64,000 nucleotides of DNA. Source: Cohnella algarum. Its GTDB lineage: Bacteria; Bacillota; Bacilli; Paenibacillales; Paenibacillaceae. The position numbers and the translations under genes were made by a program. Each line of letters starts with the position of its first letter. The first letter of the stretch is position 1. The notes beneath the pieces are model-generated. The model worked only from the letters and a program-made list of their open reading frames with translations. It was not told the DNA's origin and did no database searches. The DNA lies in NCBI RefSeq assembly GCF_016937515.1, contig NZ_JAFHKM010000002.1:5389001-5453000 (forward strand), read 5' to 3'. Shown piece by piece: positions 43,928-51,463 of the stretch.

Positions 43928-45076
43928 TTATGCGCCTACGGATTGCTCGAGCTGCTTCAGGTAATCCGTGTTCCCGGTTTCGGTTTGGCCCCATTCCGGG
44001 ATATACTCGGAAAGCTCCGCCGTCGTCACCTGCTTGTCCTTCGGCAGCGCGTCGCGGCTCACGTATACCGGCTCCAGCTCGACGCGGGCATCGGTCGTGT
44101 CGCCGTGCAGCTTTTGATACAAGTAGCGGACTTGCACGACGCCGATCGAGCTCGGATCGACCGCCGCGCTGCCGACCCAAGCGCCGTCCTGGTCTTGGAT
44201 CAGGGCCAGGTCCTCGTCCGTCAGGTCGATGCCGTACAGCTTGATTTCCGTGCGTCCCGCTTGCTTGATCGCCGTAGCCGCGCCCTTGGCGAATTCGTCC
44301 CAAGCGGCCCAGACGGCGGTGATGCTGCCTTTTTCCGGATTTTGCTTCAATACCGCTTCCATTTGCGTTTGCGCGTTCAATTGGGCGTTTTCGAATTGGC
44401 CGAAGCCGGAAATTTCCTTGATGTCCGGATTGGCGGCCAAAAATTCCGCGTATGCGGACTGACGGCGTTCCATCGGCGCGAAGCCGGCCACCCAAATTTT
44501 GACGATGTTGCCCTTGCCGCCCGCGTCCTTGGCGAGCTGTTCCAACGTTTTTTGCGCGAGCAGCTTGTCGTTCTGCGCGACGCTGGTGACGCCTTCGACT
44601 TCCAGGCCGGCGTCGAACTCCACGACCGGAATGCCTGCCGCAACCGCCTTCTGCACGCCGGCGCCGAGCGCCTCCGCATTGCCGTGGTCGATCAGGATGC
44701 CGTCGAACTTCTGGTTCACCGCGTTGTCCAGGTTGGAAGCCATGACGTTCAGATCGCCGTTTGCGTTGAATACGGTCAATTCGCCGCCGTATTTCGCGAC
44801 TTGGCTTTTGACGCCGTCGACGTATTGAGCGGAAAACGTGCCTTGCATAAATTGCATGACGAGCGCGATTTTTTTGCCTTTCAGCGCTTCGACGTCGGCG
44901 GGCAGCGCTTCGGCCGAGCCGGACGGCGATGCGGATTCGGAAGGCGATGCCGCGGGCGAAGATGCCGAAGGGCTGGCGCCTCCGTTCGAGTTGCCTTGGC
45001 TGCCGCAAGCGGTCAGCGCCAGCACGAGCGCCATGGCCAGCGCAATCCATGCGCTATAACGAGTTTTGGTTTTCAT
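43928..45076 (-). CDS. Sugar-binding lipoprotein of the ABC transporter
   Basis: 382 residues. Signal peptide with lipobox LTACGS (lipid-bearing Cys24), a Ser/Ala/Pro-rich tether to about residue 60, then a type-I periplasmic-binding domain (KKIALVMQFMQGTFSAQYVDG, FDGILIDHGNAEALGAGVQK, AVWAAWDEFAKGAATAIKQ). Captures the sugar outside the membrane and delivers it to the permease. Best relatives are ribose/xylose/inositol-type binding proteins. First gene of the operon; no regulator or sugar kinase is adjacent. Confidence 0.93.
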   Translation of the reverse strand: MKTKTRYSAWIALAMALVLALTACGSQGNSNGGASPSASSPAASPSESASPSGSAEALPADVEALKGKKIALVMQFMQGTFSAQYVDGVKSQVAKYGGELTVFNANGDLNVMASNLDNAVNQKFDGILIDHGNAEALGAGVQKAVAAGIPVVEFDAGLEVEGVTSVAQNDKLLAQKTLEQLAKDAGGKGNIVKIWVAGFAPMERRQSAYAEFLAANPDIKEISGFGQFENAQLNAQTQMEAVLKQNPEKGSITAVWAAWDEFAKGAATAIKQAGRTEIKLYGIDLTDEDLALIQDQDGAWVGSAAVDPSSIGVVQVRYLYQKLHGDTTDARVELEPVYVSRDALPKDKQVTTAELSEYIPEWGQTETGNTDYLKQLEQSVGA

Positions 45077-45127
45077 TTCGTTTGTTCCTCCCCCAAGAAA
45101 GTCCGAGTACTCTAGTTTGCAATAGTT

Positions 45128-45156
45128 ACTATATCCTCTATTACCAACTATGTCAA
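45128..45156 (-). promoter_or_regulatory. SigA-type promoter of the sugar transporter operon
   Basis: Minus strand: -35 TTGACA (45156-45151), 17-base spacer, -10 TATAGT (45133-45128). An inverted pair ATAGTT ... AACTAT spans the promoter (about 45123-45152) and could be an operator. No cre site is evident. Confidence 0.75.
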
Positions 45157-45566
45157 TCGGTTTTATATAAATTATCGAATGACAACTAACAATATCCGAT
45201 TTTATGAGAATTTTGTCGAAGTTTCAATAGTTTTGTCTAAAATCGCGAATTGCGCGGCTATCGGGGCGGCTGCCTTTCGCCCGTGATCGTCACCTTCAAC
45301 TGCCTTCGCATTTTTCCCGTCCTCGCCACCTTCTTCTCGTGCCCCCTTCAACAGCCGTACTCGCCACCTTCTCCCGTCCCCGCCTTCCTCTTCCCCCGCC
45401 CGTAGATGAGCTCGATACGGCGTTCCCGGCACAGGGCACGCTTTTGCAATACTCTGCTATTAGACCCGCTCGAACCGAAACAACGGCTCTGCTGTCCGCA
45501 AGATTCCCGAAATGCCGCCTTCGCAATGCCCCCACTGCCTTGATTTATCCAGCTCAGGGTGCCTAC

Positions 45567-45748
45567 AGTGGATTTTATCCAATCAAAACCGGCTTTTTCG
45601 TGAAACGTTTTGTCTACGTTGGATTTCGTCCAATCGGGGGAGCCGATTTCATTCATTTCCGGTCGAAATGGTCGTTTCTCGTTGGATAAAATCCACTGTA
45701 GATCGAATATACTTCGTTATTCGCTTCGCCGATTGGACAAAATCCAAC
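45567..45748. repeat. Four-unit palindromic repeat module, copy B
   Basis: Units at 45567, 45618, 45681 and 45732: AGTGGATTTTATCCAAT, GTTGGATTTCGTCCAAT, GTTGGATAAAATCCACT, ATTGGACAAAATCCAAC. Steps are 51, 63 and 51 bases, against 51, 62 and 51 in copy A. Matching units keep their private features: unit 3 ends ATCCACT followed by TAG two bases on, unit 4 is GATTGGACRAAATCCAACATAGG-like in both. The linkers between units 1 and 2 also align (CGGCTTTTT at the same place). The flanks 45190-45566 hold no gene. Confidence 0.85.
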
Positions 45749-45869
45749 ATAGGTTTCAACGCGCAAGTTTCAACCGGCTTAATGGTTCCTGGTTTTCCGC
45801 TCCAGCGGCTTTCCATCCTTCGGCCGAGCGGAACCGGCGCGGCAAGCAAACCGTGTAATTTAAATGCGG

Positions 45870-46117
45870 TGAATTTGGCATAGACCGTTAGGATTACAGC
45901 GGCGTTCGTACGGAGGGCGGAGAGGAGTCATTTTGACTCAAGTACGTAAAGCCGGTTGCGGTTGGCGGGGCAAGTTGTGTCACCATGCCTCAACCGGGCC
46001 GCGGTAGGCAGGGCTGACTCCCGAAGCGGATGGGGGTGTTGCCGGAGAACGTTCCCGCAGCGCGAGCGGCGCGCGCCTGTGCCCGCAAGCTTGCCCGGGC
46101 GCTATCGCACGGTTGAG
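45870..46117. other. GC-rich structured gap of unknown role
   Basis: No protein frame of note. CTCAACCG (45989-45996) and CGGTTGAG (46110-46117) form a perfect 8-base closing stem around a 113-base GC-rich interior that contains GCCCG/CGGGC and other hairpins; further left GAGTCATTTTGACTC (near 45932) forms its own hairpin. On the minus strand GGGAGTCAGCCCTGCCTACC loosely recalls the 3' core of cobalamin riboswitches, but the other conserved blocks are not convincing. It might be a structured RNA or a relic. Confidence 0.4.
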
Positions 46118-46126
46118 AATTGAATC

Positions 46127-46160
46127 AAAAAACCGCGCAAAGGTCTCCCTCCGCGCGGTT
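46127..46160 (-). terminator. Terminator of spoIVA
   Basis: ACCGCGCG/GCGCGGT arms, then TTTTTTG on the minus strand, 24 bases after the stop. Confidence 0.85.
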
Positions 46161-46183
46161 CAAAACATCGTATGGGGTTCGGT

Positions 46184-47662
46184 TTACAGAATAATGGCGA
46201 TCAGGCCGCCCGAGCCTTCGTTGATGATCCTGCCGAGCGTCTCCTGCAGCTTGTAGCGCGCGTTGTCCGGCATCATCGCGATTTTGCCCTGAATGCCTTC
46301 GCGCACGATCGAGTGCAAGGAACGTCCGAACATGTCCGATTCCCATATTTTGATCGGATCCTTTTCGAAATCCTGAATGAGGTAGCGGACCAGCTCCTCG
46401 CTCTGCTTCTCGGTGCCGATGATCGGCGCGAATTCGGATTCGACGTCGACGCGGATCATGTGAATCGACGGCGCCGTCGCCTTCAGCCGGACGCCGAAGC
46501 GGGAGCCCTGGCGGATAAGCTCTGGCTCGTCGAGCGCCATTTCCGCCAGCGAAGGAGCCGCGATGCCGTAGCCGGTCGTCTTGACCATCTCGAGCGCTTC
46601 CGCGAAGCGGTCGTACTCCCGTTTGGCGTGCGCGAAGCTCATCATCAGCTGCAGCAAATGGTCTTTGCCGCGAATTTCGACGCCGACGACCTCCTGCAAA
46701 ATTTTATCGTACAGCTCGTCGGGGGCGAACAGGTCGATCTCGGCTACCCCTTGGCCCATATTGATGCCGCTGAGCCCCGCCCGGCCGATAAAATCGTATT
46801 CCATAAACTGCGAGACGACGCGGTCGACGTCCCTCAGCCGGCGAATGTCCTTGACCGTCTCCCGAACGGAATTTTCGTAGCTGGCGCGCAGCCAGTGCTT
46901 CTCGTTCAGCACCATGACCCAGCTCGGCAGGTTGACGTTCACTTCGTGCACCGGGAATTCGTACAGCACTTCCCTCAGCACGCTCATGACCTCTTCCTCG
47001 CCCATCGTGGCGGCGCTGAGCGCGATGACCGGAATGTCGTATTTGATCGACAGCTCGCTGCGAAGGGACTGCACTTCCTCGCTGCGCGGCCGGGTCGAGT
47101 TGACCACCATGACGAATGGCTTGCCGACTTCCTTGAGCTCCTGGACGACCCGTTCCTCCGCTTCGATATAGGCGCTGCGGGGAATTTCCGCGACCGTTCC
47201 GTCGGTCGTCAGGACGACGCCGAGCGTGGAATGCTCCTGGATGACCTTGCGCGTCCCGATTTCGGCCGCTTCCTGAAACGGTATCGCGTCCTCGAACCAG
47301 GGCGTCGTAATCATCCGCGGGCCGTTTTCGTCTTCGAAGCCTTTCGCCCCTTCGACGGTATAGCCGACGCAATCCACGAGCCGGACGTTGACCTCCAGCC
47401 CTTCCGCCACTTTGATCTGAACGGCATTGTTCGGAACGAATTTCGGTTCCGTCGTCATAATCGTACGGCCCGCCGCGCTTTGCGGAAGCTCGTCGATCGC
47501 GCGGACGCGATCCGCTTCGTGCGTAATGTTAGGCAGCACCACGGTTTCCACAAACCGCTTGATGAAGGTCGATTTGCCTGTCCGGACGGCGCCGACGACC
47601 CCGAGGTAGATATCTCCGCCCGTGCGTTCGGCGATATCCTTGAAAATGTCCACTTTTTCCAC
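46184..47662 (-). CDS. spoIVA: Stage IV sporulation protein A
   Basis: 492 residues, the full family length. ATPase that polymerises on the forespore surface and forms the base of the spore coat; also needed for cortex formation. Walker A GAVRTGKSTF at residues 24-33, then NSTRPRSEEVQSLRSELSIK and the conserved C-terminus ending EGSGGLIAIIL, the part that anchors it through SpoVM in B. subtilis. Preceded by a SigE-type promoter, consistent with mother-cell expression. Confidence 0.97.
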   Translation of the reverse strand: MEKVDIFKDIAERTGGDIYLGVVGAVRTGKSTFIKRFVETVVLPNITHEADRVRAIDELPQSAAGRTIMTTEPKFVPNNAVQIKVAEGLEVNVRLVDCVGYTVEGAKGFEDENGPRMITTPWFEDAIPFQEAAEIGTRKVIQEHSTLGVVLTTDGTVAEIPRSAYIEAEERVVQELKEVGKPFVMVVNSTRPRSEEVQSLRSELSIKYDIPVIALSAATMGEEEVMSVLREVLYEFPVHEVNVNLPSWVMVLNEKHWLRASYENSVRETVKDIRRLRDVDRVVSQFMEYDFIGRAGLSGINMGQGVAEIDLFAPDELYDKILQEVVGVEIRGKDHLLQLMMSFAHAKREYDRFAEALEMVKTTGYGIAAPSLAEMALDEPELIRQGSRFGVRLKATAPSIHMIRVDVESEFAPIIGTEKQSEELVRYLIQDFEKDPIKIWESDMFGRSLHSIVREGIQGKIAMMPDNARYKLQETLGRIINEGSGGLIAIIL

Positions 47663-47746
47663 TTCGATTCCCTCCCCTGCTTAATCGCGAAGCCTGCGTG
47701 AATCCGTCAGCGCGACGGAACTCGTACACGAACTTGGACTAGTAAA

Positions 47747-47774
47747 ATAGTATGTGGGAAAATTCCGTTTATGA
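47747..47774 (-). promoter_or_regulatory. SigE-type promoter of spoIVA
   Basis: Minus strand: -35 TCATAAA (47774-47768), 13-base spacer, -10 CATACTAT (47754-47747), close to the mother-cell sigma-E pattern, 85 bases before spoIVA. Confidence 0.6.
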
Positions 47775-47872
47775 CGGCTGAACAAAAAATTCGTGCGCAA
47801 CGCAAACTCCTTAAGTCGCGCTCGTTCCCCCATGATTGTATGTATTCCGGGCAACGCGTATGTCGCCGTACG

Positions 47873-47904
47873 CAAAAAAACGCCCTCCGAAAAATCGGAG
47901 AGCG
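47873..47904 (-). terminator. Terminator of the YphF-like gene
   Basis: CTCTCCGA/TCGGAGGG-type arms extended by CGC/GCG, then seven T on the minus strand, just after the stop. Confidence 0.85.
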
Positions 47905-47919
47905 GCAAGCTTCGTTTTG

Positions 47920-48675
47920 CTAGACTTGTTCGCGCGTCGCCTGAGGCGCGCCTTCCACCCATTTGTAGACGGGGGATTTGACCGGGACGTAATAAGAGGC
48001 TTCCGCCAGCAAGCGGCGAAGATCGTCGTACGTACCGGGATCGGTTTCCGATTTGGCGGCGGCGGTCGCGATGTCGGCTCCGTAGTCGAGGTACACCGTC
48101 CCTTGTTCGTCCGTCAGGAAGGCGAGGCTTTGCCCGGAAAACATGCTGCGAATATCCGGCTCGCCGGTCCCGAGCTTGGCAAAATCCAGCACGTAAAACC
48201 CGGGATACAGCTGTTCGCCCAGCGGGACCTCTCCGCCGCGCTTGCTGACGTATTCGTCTACTTTTTTCTGTACGTCCGACGCGCTCTGGTAAACGGTCAA
48301 ATCGAGCAGCTTGACGGTCGGATCGGTTTCTTCGTCGATAAGGAGAAACTGGTCCTTGCCGCCGTTTTCGAAGGCGACCCGAGGAATGCTTCCCAAATAG
48401 TCCATTCGCTGCAGCTTGGCCAAATCCACTTTGTATTTCTCGTAGATCGGCACCGTCTCGTCCGCCGTCACGATCGGCAGCAGGCCGGTCGAAGCCTGAT
48501 ACCGGTCCACCGCGTCCTGCACCGCATTCACCGCTTCGCGGGCCGAAGCGCTGCCGCCAGGCGTGTGGTCGTCCGGATACAAACATCCCCCGAGCGACAG
48601 CAGAACAAGGGCTGCCAATCCGCAGGCTGCCGCGCGCCGCAAGAGCCCGATCCGTTTCCCAAACGAAATCCTCAT
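47920..48675 (-). CDS. yphF: YphF-like lipoprotein
   Basis: 251 residues from ATG 48675 (AGGGGGAA upstream). Signal peptide with lipobox SLGGC (Cys31). The mature part is soluble, with segments such as YKVDLAKLQRMDYLGSIPRV and FSGQSLAFLTDEQGTVYLDYG. Position directly upstream of spoIVA corresponds to yphF in B. subtilis, an uncharacterised lipoprotein. I see no catalytic motif. Symbol rests on position plus layout. Confidence 0.7.
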   Translation of the reverse strand: MRISFGKRIGLLRRAAACGLAALVLLSLGGCLYPDDHTPGGSASAREAVNAVQDAVDRYQASTGLLPIVTADETVPIYEKYKVDLAKLQRMDYLGSIPRVAFENGGKDQFLLIDEETDPTVKLLDLTVYQSASDVQKKVDEYVSKRGGEVPLGEQLYPGFYVLDFAKLGTGEPDIRSMFSGQSLAFLTDEQGTVYLDYGADIATAAAKSETDPGTYDDLRRLLAEASYYVPVKSPVYKWVEGAPQATREQV

Positions 48676-48692
48676 CGTCTTCCCCCTACGTT

Positions 48693-49052
48693 TCACCACA
48701 AATCTTCCTCCGCCTGTTCGGCCAATTTTTTGCGTACGGCCGCCTTGAGCGGATCCTCGGGCACCTGCACGACGGCATCCCGGAGCAGTCTGGCCTGGCA
48801 GGCCAAACGCGTTCCCTGCTCTGCAAGCGGTCCCAATTTCCGCAGCTCCGCCGCCGTCGGCTCGCTCAAACCGGACCGGTTCGCTTCGTCGACGGAAACC
48901 TTGCACATCAAACAGCCGGCCACGCCGCCGCAGCGGGTCCGAACGTTCGCCCGCGCCTTGCGCGCCGCTTCCAGGACCGTCGTGCCGGCACGGACTTTGA
49001 CCGATTGGCCGTCGGGCAGAAACACGGCGTTAACGAATTCGCGGCGCGTCAT
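48693..49052 (-). CDS. [2Fe-2S] ferredoxin
   Basis: 119 residues from ATG 49052 (AAGGGGGA upstream). Plant-type ferredoxin core: RTRCGGVAGCLMCKV supplies three cluster cysteines and LACQARL the fourth. A C-terminal extension of about 30 charged residues (AAVRKKLAEQAEEDLW end) is unusual. Overlaps the nucleotidyltransferase gene by 23 bases. A second ferredoxin is two genes upstream. Redox partner unknown. Confidence 0.88.
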   Translation of the reverse strand: MTRREFVNAVFLPDGQSVKVRAGTTVLEAARKARANVRTRCGGVAGCLMCKVSVDEANRSGLSEPTAAELRKLGPLAEQGTRLACQARLLRDAVVQVPEDPLKAAVRKKLAEQAEEDLW

Positions 49053-49647
49053 CGGCGCGATCCCCCTTCTCGCCGATTCCGGCCAATCGCCGCGCTTCCT
49101 CGGCGACGTCGGAGGCCAACCGGTTGCGTTCGAGCAAACGGCGAAGCCCCGCGAGATGCGCCTCCGGATTCGCGCGGATAAGCCCCGCGACCGTCTCCAC
49201 CCGATCGTAGCGCTCCCGCAGCAAATTAAAGAGCAGCTCGTGCCCGAGCGGAGCGAGCGCCAGTTCTCCCGCCGCAAGCCGCACCCGATCGCTCATCGGA
49301 TACAAAATGGCGGCGACTTCCGTATTGTAAACCGAGTTTCTCGAGCCGACGCGAAACGCTCCGACCAGCTCCACCGTCGTTCCCATCAGATCGTAATGGG
49401 ACAGGACGGAACGGTAGCGGCCCGTCCGATCCTCGGTCGGACGGTCGAGCGCCGCCTCGCTCAGACGGCGATGCAAAACGGGAATATCCTGCGCGTCCGC
49501 GTAAATATCCAAATCTCTCGGCGGACGTCCCAATTCCGCCCCGCGCATCGCAAGCGCCGCGCTGCCGCCCACAATCCAGCGTACGCCGCAGTCTCTCGTC
49601 AATTCGGCCAACCGTTCCGCGGCGAATTCCAGATTCGGCGTTAGCAA
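49030..49647 (-). CDS. Nucleotidyltransferase-fold protein
   Basis: 205 residues, probable start TTG 49647 with AAGGGA before it. VRWIVGGSAALAMRGAELGR followed by PRDLDIYAD is the GS...DxD core of the nucleotidyltransferase superfamily (MNT/AbiEii-like minimal form); the C-terminal half is helical. Substrate unknown. It lies between two ferredoxin genes and overlaps the downstream one. It could be a housekeeping transferase or one half of a toxin/antitoxin pair, but no partner is evident. Confidence 0.72.
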   Translation of the reverse strand: MLTPNLEFAAERLAELTRDCGVRWIVGGSAALAMRGAELGRPPRDLDIYADAQDIPVLHRRLSEAALDRPTEDRTGRYRSVLSHYDLMGTTVELVGAFRVGSRNSVYNTEVAAILYPMSDRVRLAAGELALAPLGHELLFNLLRERYDRVETVAGLIRANPEAHLAGLRRLLERNRLASDVAEEARRLAGIGEKGDRADDAPRIR

Positions 49648-49675
49648 GGCATTCCCTTCTTTCCGGATGCGAAAT

Positions 49676-49969
49676 TCAAAAATAAGTCCGATTCACCGCC
49701 GCGATCGTGCCGGCGCGTTCGATGACGGCCTGGCACCCGAGGCGGTAGCCTTCCTCCAGCTCTTCCGGATCCAAACGGTTCCATTCCGCGTCGTTCGGCT
49801 CGGCAAGCAACTCCCGGCCTTCCTTGACGAGACAGCGGCAGCGCGCGCACGTTCCTCGCGAACAATTGAATTGCCAATCGACGCCGAGCTTGACGGCGGC
49901 TTCGAGCAGCGTCGAGCCGACCGGCGGCTCGGCCGTTCGGGTGAGGGTTCGTCCGGTTAACGTCAGCAT
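49676..49969 (-). CDS. [2Fe-2S] ferredoxin
   Basis: 97 residues from ATG 49969, with GGAGGG six bases upstream. Cluster ligands in FNCSRGTCARCRC and, further on, LGCQAVI. Compact form without extension. Its terminal codons and the nucleotidyltransferase start are 28 bases apart. The pair of ferredoxins is absent from the B. subtilis arrangement between yphF and yphE. Confidence 0.88.
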   Translation of the reverse strand: MLTLTGRTLTRTAEPPVGSTLLEAAVKLGVDWQFNCSRGTCARCRCLVKEGRELLAEPNDAEWNRLDPEELEEGYRLGCQAVIERAGTIAAVNRTYF

Positions 49970-49998
49970 GCATGACCCTCCAATTCTCAAAAAACATT

Positions 49999-50178
49999 TT
50001 AAATGATGGAAAAGAGTCCGAAAATCATCCCCAGCATCAACACCGCGAAGGAAACAAGAGACAGGACGAAACGGATAATGCCCTTCGTTTTGGCGCGGGC
50101 GAACATAATGAGAATGGCCGAGACGATCATCAGGCCGATTCCGACAAACGATACCCACATTTTCGTCATTGGATCCAT
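49999..50178 (-). CDS. DUF2768 membrane protein (YphE-like)
   Basis: 59 residues from ATG 50178 (AAAGGA upstream). Two hydrophobic segments: MWVSFVGIGLMIVSAILIMF and IRFVLSLVSFAVLMLGMIFG, joined by a basic loop ARAKTKG. Size, topology and the place near gpsA and spoIVA match YphE of B. subtilis (DUF2768). Role unknown. Confidence 0.8.
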   Translation of the reverse strand: MDPMTKMWVSFVGIGLMIVSAILIMFARAKTKGIIRFVLSLVSFAVLMLGMIFGLFSII

Positions 50179-50264
50179 GTGCGCCGTTCCTTTCCGATTA
50201 ACCCTACAAAACGGTAAATATTATAACATTTTAACGAGGAAAAATAAAACCGGGCCTTAGCACG

Positions 50265-50300
50265 AAAAAAGCCAACCGGATCGGAAACCCGACCGGCTGG
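50265..50300 (-). terminator. Terminator of the nitroreductase gene
   Basis: CCAGCCGG...CCGGTTGG imperfect arms with CGG/CCG, then six T on the minus strand. Confidence 0.8.
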
Positions 50301-50322
50301 CCCGTTCATTCGCGGACGATCG

Positions 50323-50940
50323 TCACTTGAACACTTTCACGCGCTGCTCGAGCGGCTGGAATTCTTTTTCCCCGGGGGCTGCCAGCGGCTTCCCGAACGG
50401 CATTTGCGCAATGAGCTTCCAGCTGTCCGGAAGGTTCCACGTCCGTTTCACTTCGTCGTCGATAATCGGGTTGTAGTGCTGCAAAGACGCCCCGAGCCCT
50501 TCGGCTTCCAGGCTTGTCCAAACGACAAACTGGTGCATCGCGGAAGCGTGCTCGGACCAAACCGGAAAATTGTCCTTGTACAGGGCAAATTGCTGCTGAA
50601 GCTGCCTGACGACCTCCTGGTCCTCGAAAAACAGCACCGTTCCGTGTCCGTTGCGAAAAGAGTCCATCTTTTCCTTCGTCGACTGGAATTTGCTCTCGTC
50701 GCCGACGATGCCCCGCAAGACGTTCTCCGTCATGTCCCACAATTTGTCATGCTGCGCCCCGAGCAGCAGCACGATCCGGGTGCTCTGGGAGTTGAATGCC
50801 GAAGGCGTATGCTTGACCGCTTCTTCGATCAGCTGATGGATCCGCTCGTCGGAAACGGGCGATTCCTTGCCGATCGCGTAATAGGAGCGCCTCGCCTTGA
50901 CGGCCGTCAAAAAATCGGCTGCCGTTGCCGTATGGGACAT
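50323..50940 (-). CDS. Nitroreductase family protein
   Basis: 205 residues, FMN-dependent oxidoreductase fold. VKARRSYYAIGKESPVSD at the N-terminus (FMN phosphate contact) and TPSAFNSQSTRIVLLLG are signatures of the YdgI/Frm2-like subgroup. Substrate unknown; relatives reduce nitro groups or fatty-acid-derived compounds. Single gene with its own terminator. Confidence 0.87.
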   Translation of the reverse strand: MSHTATAADFLTAVKARRSYYAIGKESPVSDERIHQLIEEAVKHTPSAFNSQSTRIVLLLGAQHDKLWDMTENVLRGIVGDESKFQSTKEKMDSFRNGHGTVLFFEDQEVVRQLQQQFALYKDNFPVWSEHASAMHQFVVWTSLEAEGLGASLQHYNPIIDDEVKRTWNLPDSWKLIAQMPFGKPLAAPGEKEFQPLEQRVKVFK

Positions 50941-51041
50941 AAGATCCGCTACCTCCTGTCGGTTGAATGACCGTCATCGGCCCGCGATCCGTTCCCGGGC
51001 CGATCGATTTCATTTTTCCCGCCGATGCGGGCGCTATTCGG

Positions 51042-51080
51042 AAAAAAAAGAACCTCGTTCTTCCAAGGAAGAGGAGGTTC
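51042..51080 (-). terminator. Terminator of the SpoVIF-like gene
   Basis: GAACCTC...GAGGTTC with inner TCTTCC/GGAAGA, then eight T on the minus strand. Confidence 0.88.
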
Positions 51081-51097
51081 CCGCAGCGGCCGGGCGA

Positions 51098-51373
51098 CTA
51101 CTTTTTCATCATCATTTTCATGAGGCTTTCCAGATTATCCAATTTCATTCCGCTTTTTTTGACGGCGGAAATAATTTCGCGGGTCGTTTCTTCCGAAACC
51201 GGCACGCCGGCCATCGCCGAAACCTGCTTGACGAGCTGCCGGATCTGCGCCTCGCTTTGCAGCGTATTCGGCGTTACGTGGCTTGCGATTTTTTTGATCG
51301 ACGATTCGGAAATCGCTTTGCCGGTTTTTTTGTTGACAGTATTCAAAATATCTTTGGAAATTTTCTTGTCCAT
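51098..51373 (-). CDS. Stage VI sporulation protein F family
   Basis: 91 residues from ATG 51373 (GGAGGAGGG upstream). ILNTVNKKTGKAISESSIKK, LVKQVSAMAGVPVSEET and the Met/Lys-rich end (SLMKMMMKK) match the SpoVIF (YjcC) family, a late spore-coat assembly factor. Helical, soluble, lysine-rich. Stands alone between nitroreductase and gpsA with its own terminator. Confidence 0.82.
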   Translation of the reverse strand: MDKKISKDILNTVNKKTGKAISESSIKKIASHVTPNTLQSEAQIRQLVKQVSAMAGVPVSEETTREIISAVKKSGMKLDNLESLMKMMMKK

Positions 51374-51463
51374 CGTTTCCCTCCTCCGGATCTTCTGCAA
51401 TGTATCCTATGAGGAGAGGAGGAAAACGGTGAGGGCTTGGGGCGCCAGCCTTCTATGCATCCG

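Noticed and set aside
45339..45883. Several overlapping open frames across repeat module B with LDFIQ- and WIKSTVD-like repeats
   Set aside because: The peptide repeats follow directly from the 17-base DNA repeats, occur on both strands, and have no ribosome sites.
45895..46117. Full cobalamin riboswitch on the minus strand
   Set aside because: Only the GAGTCAG...CTGCC end resembles the consensus; the GGGAA...CCGGTG block and a cobalamin-related downstream gene are missing.
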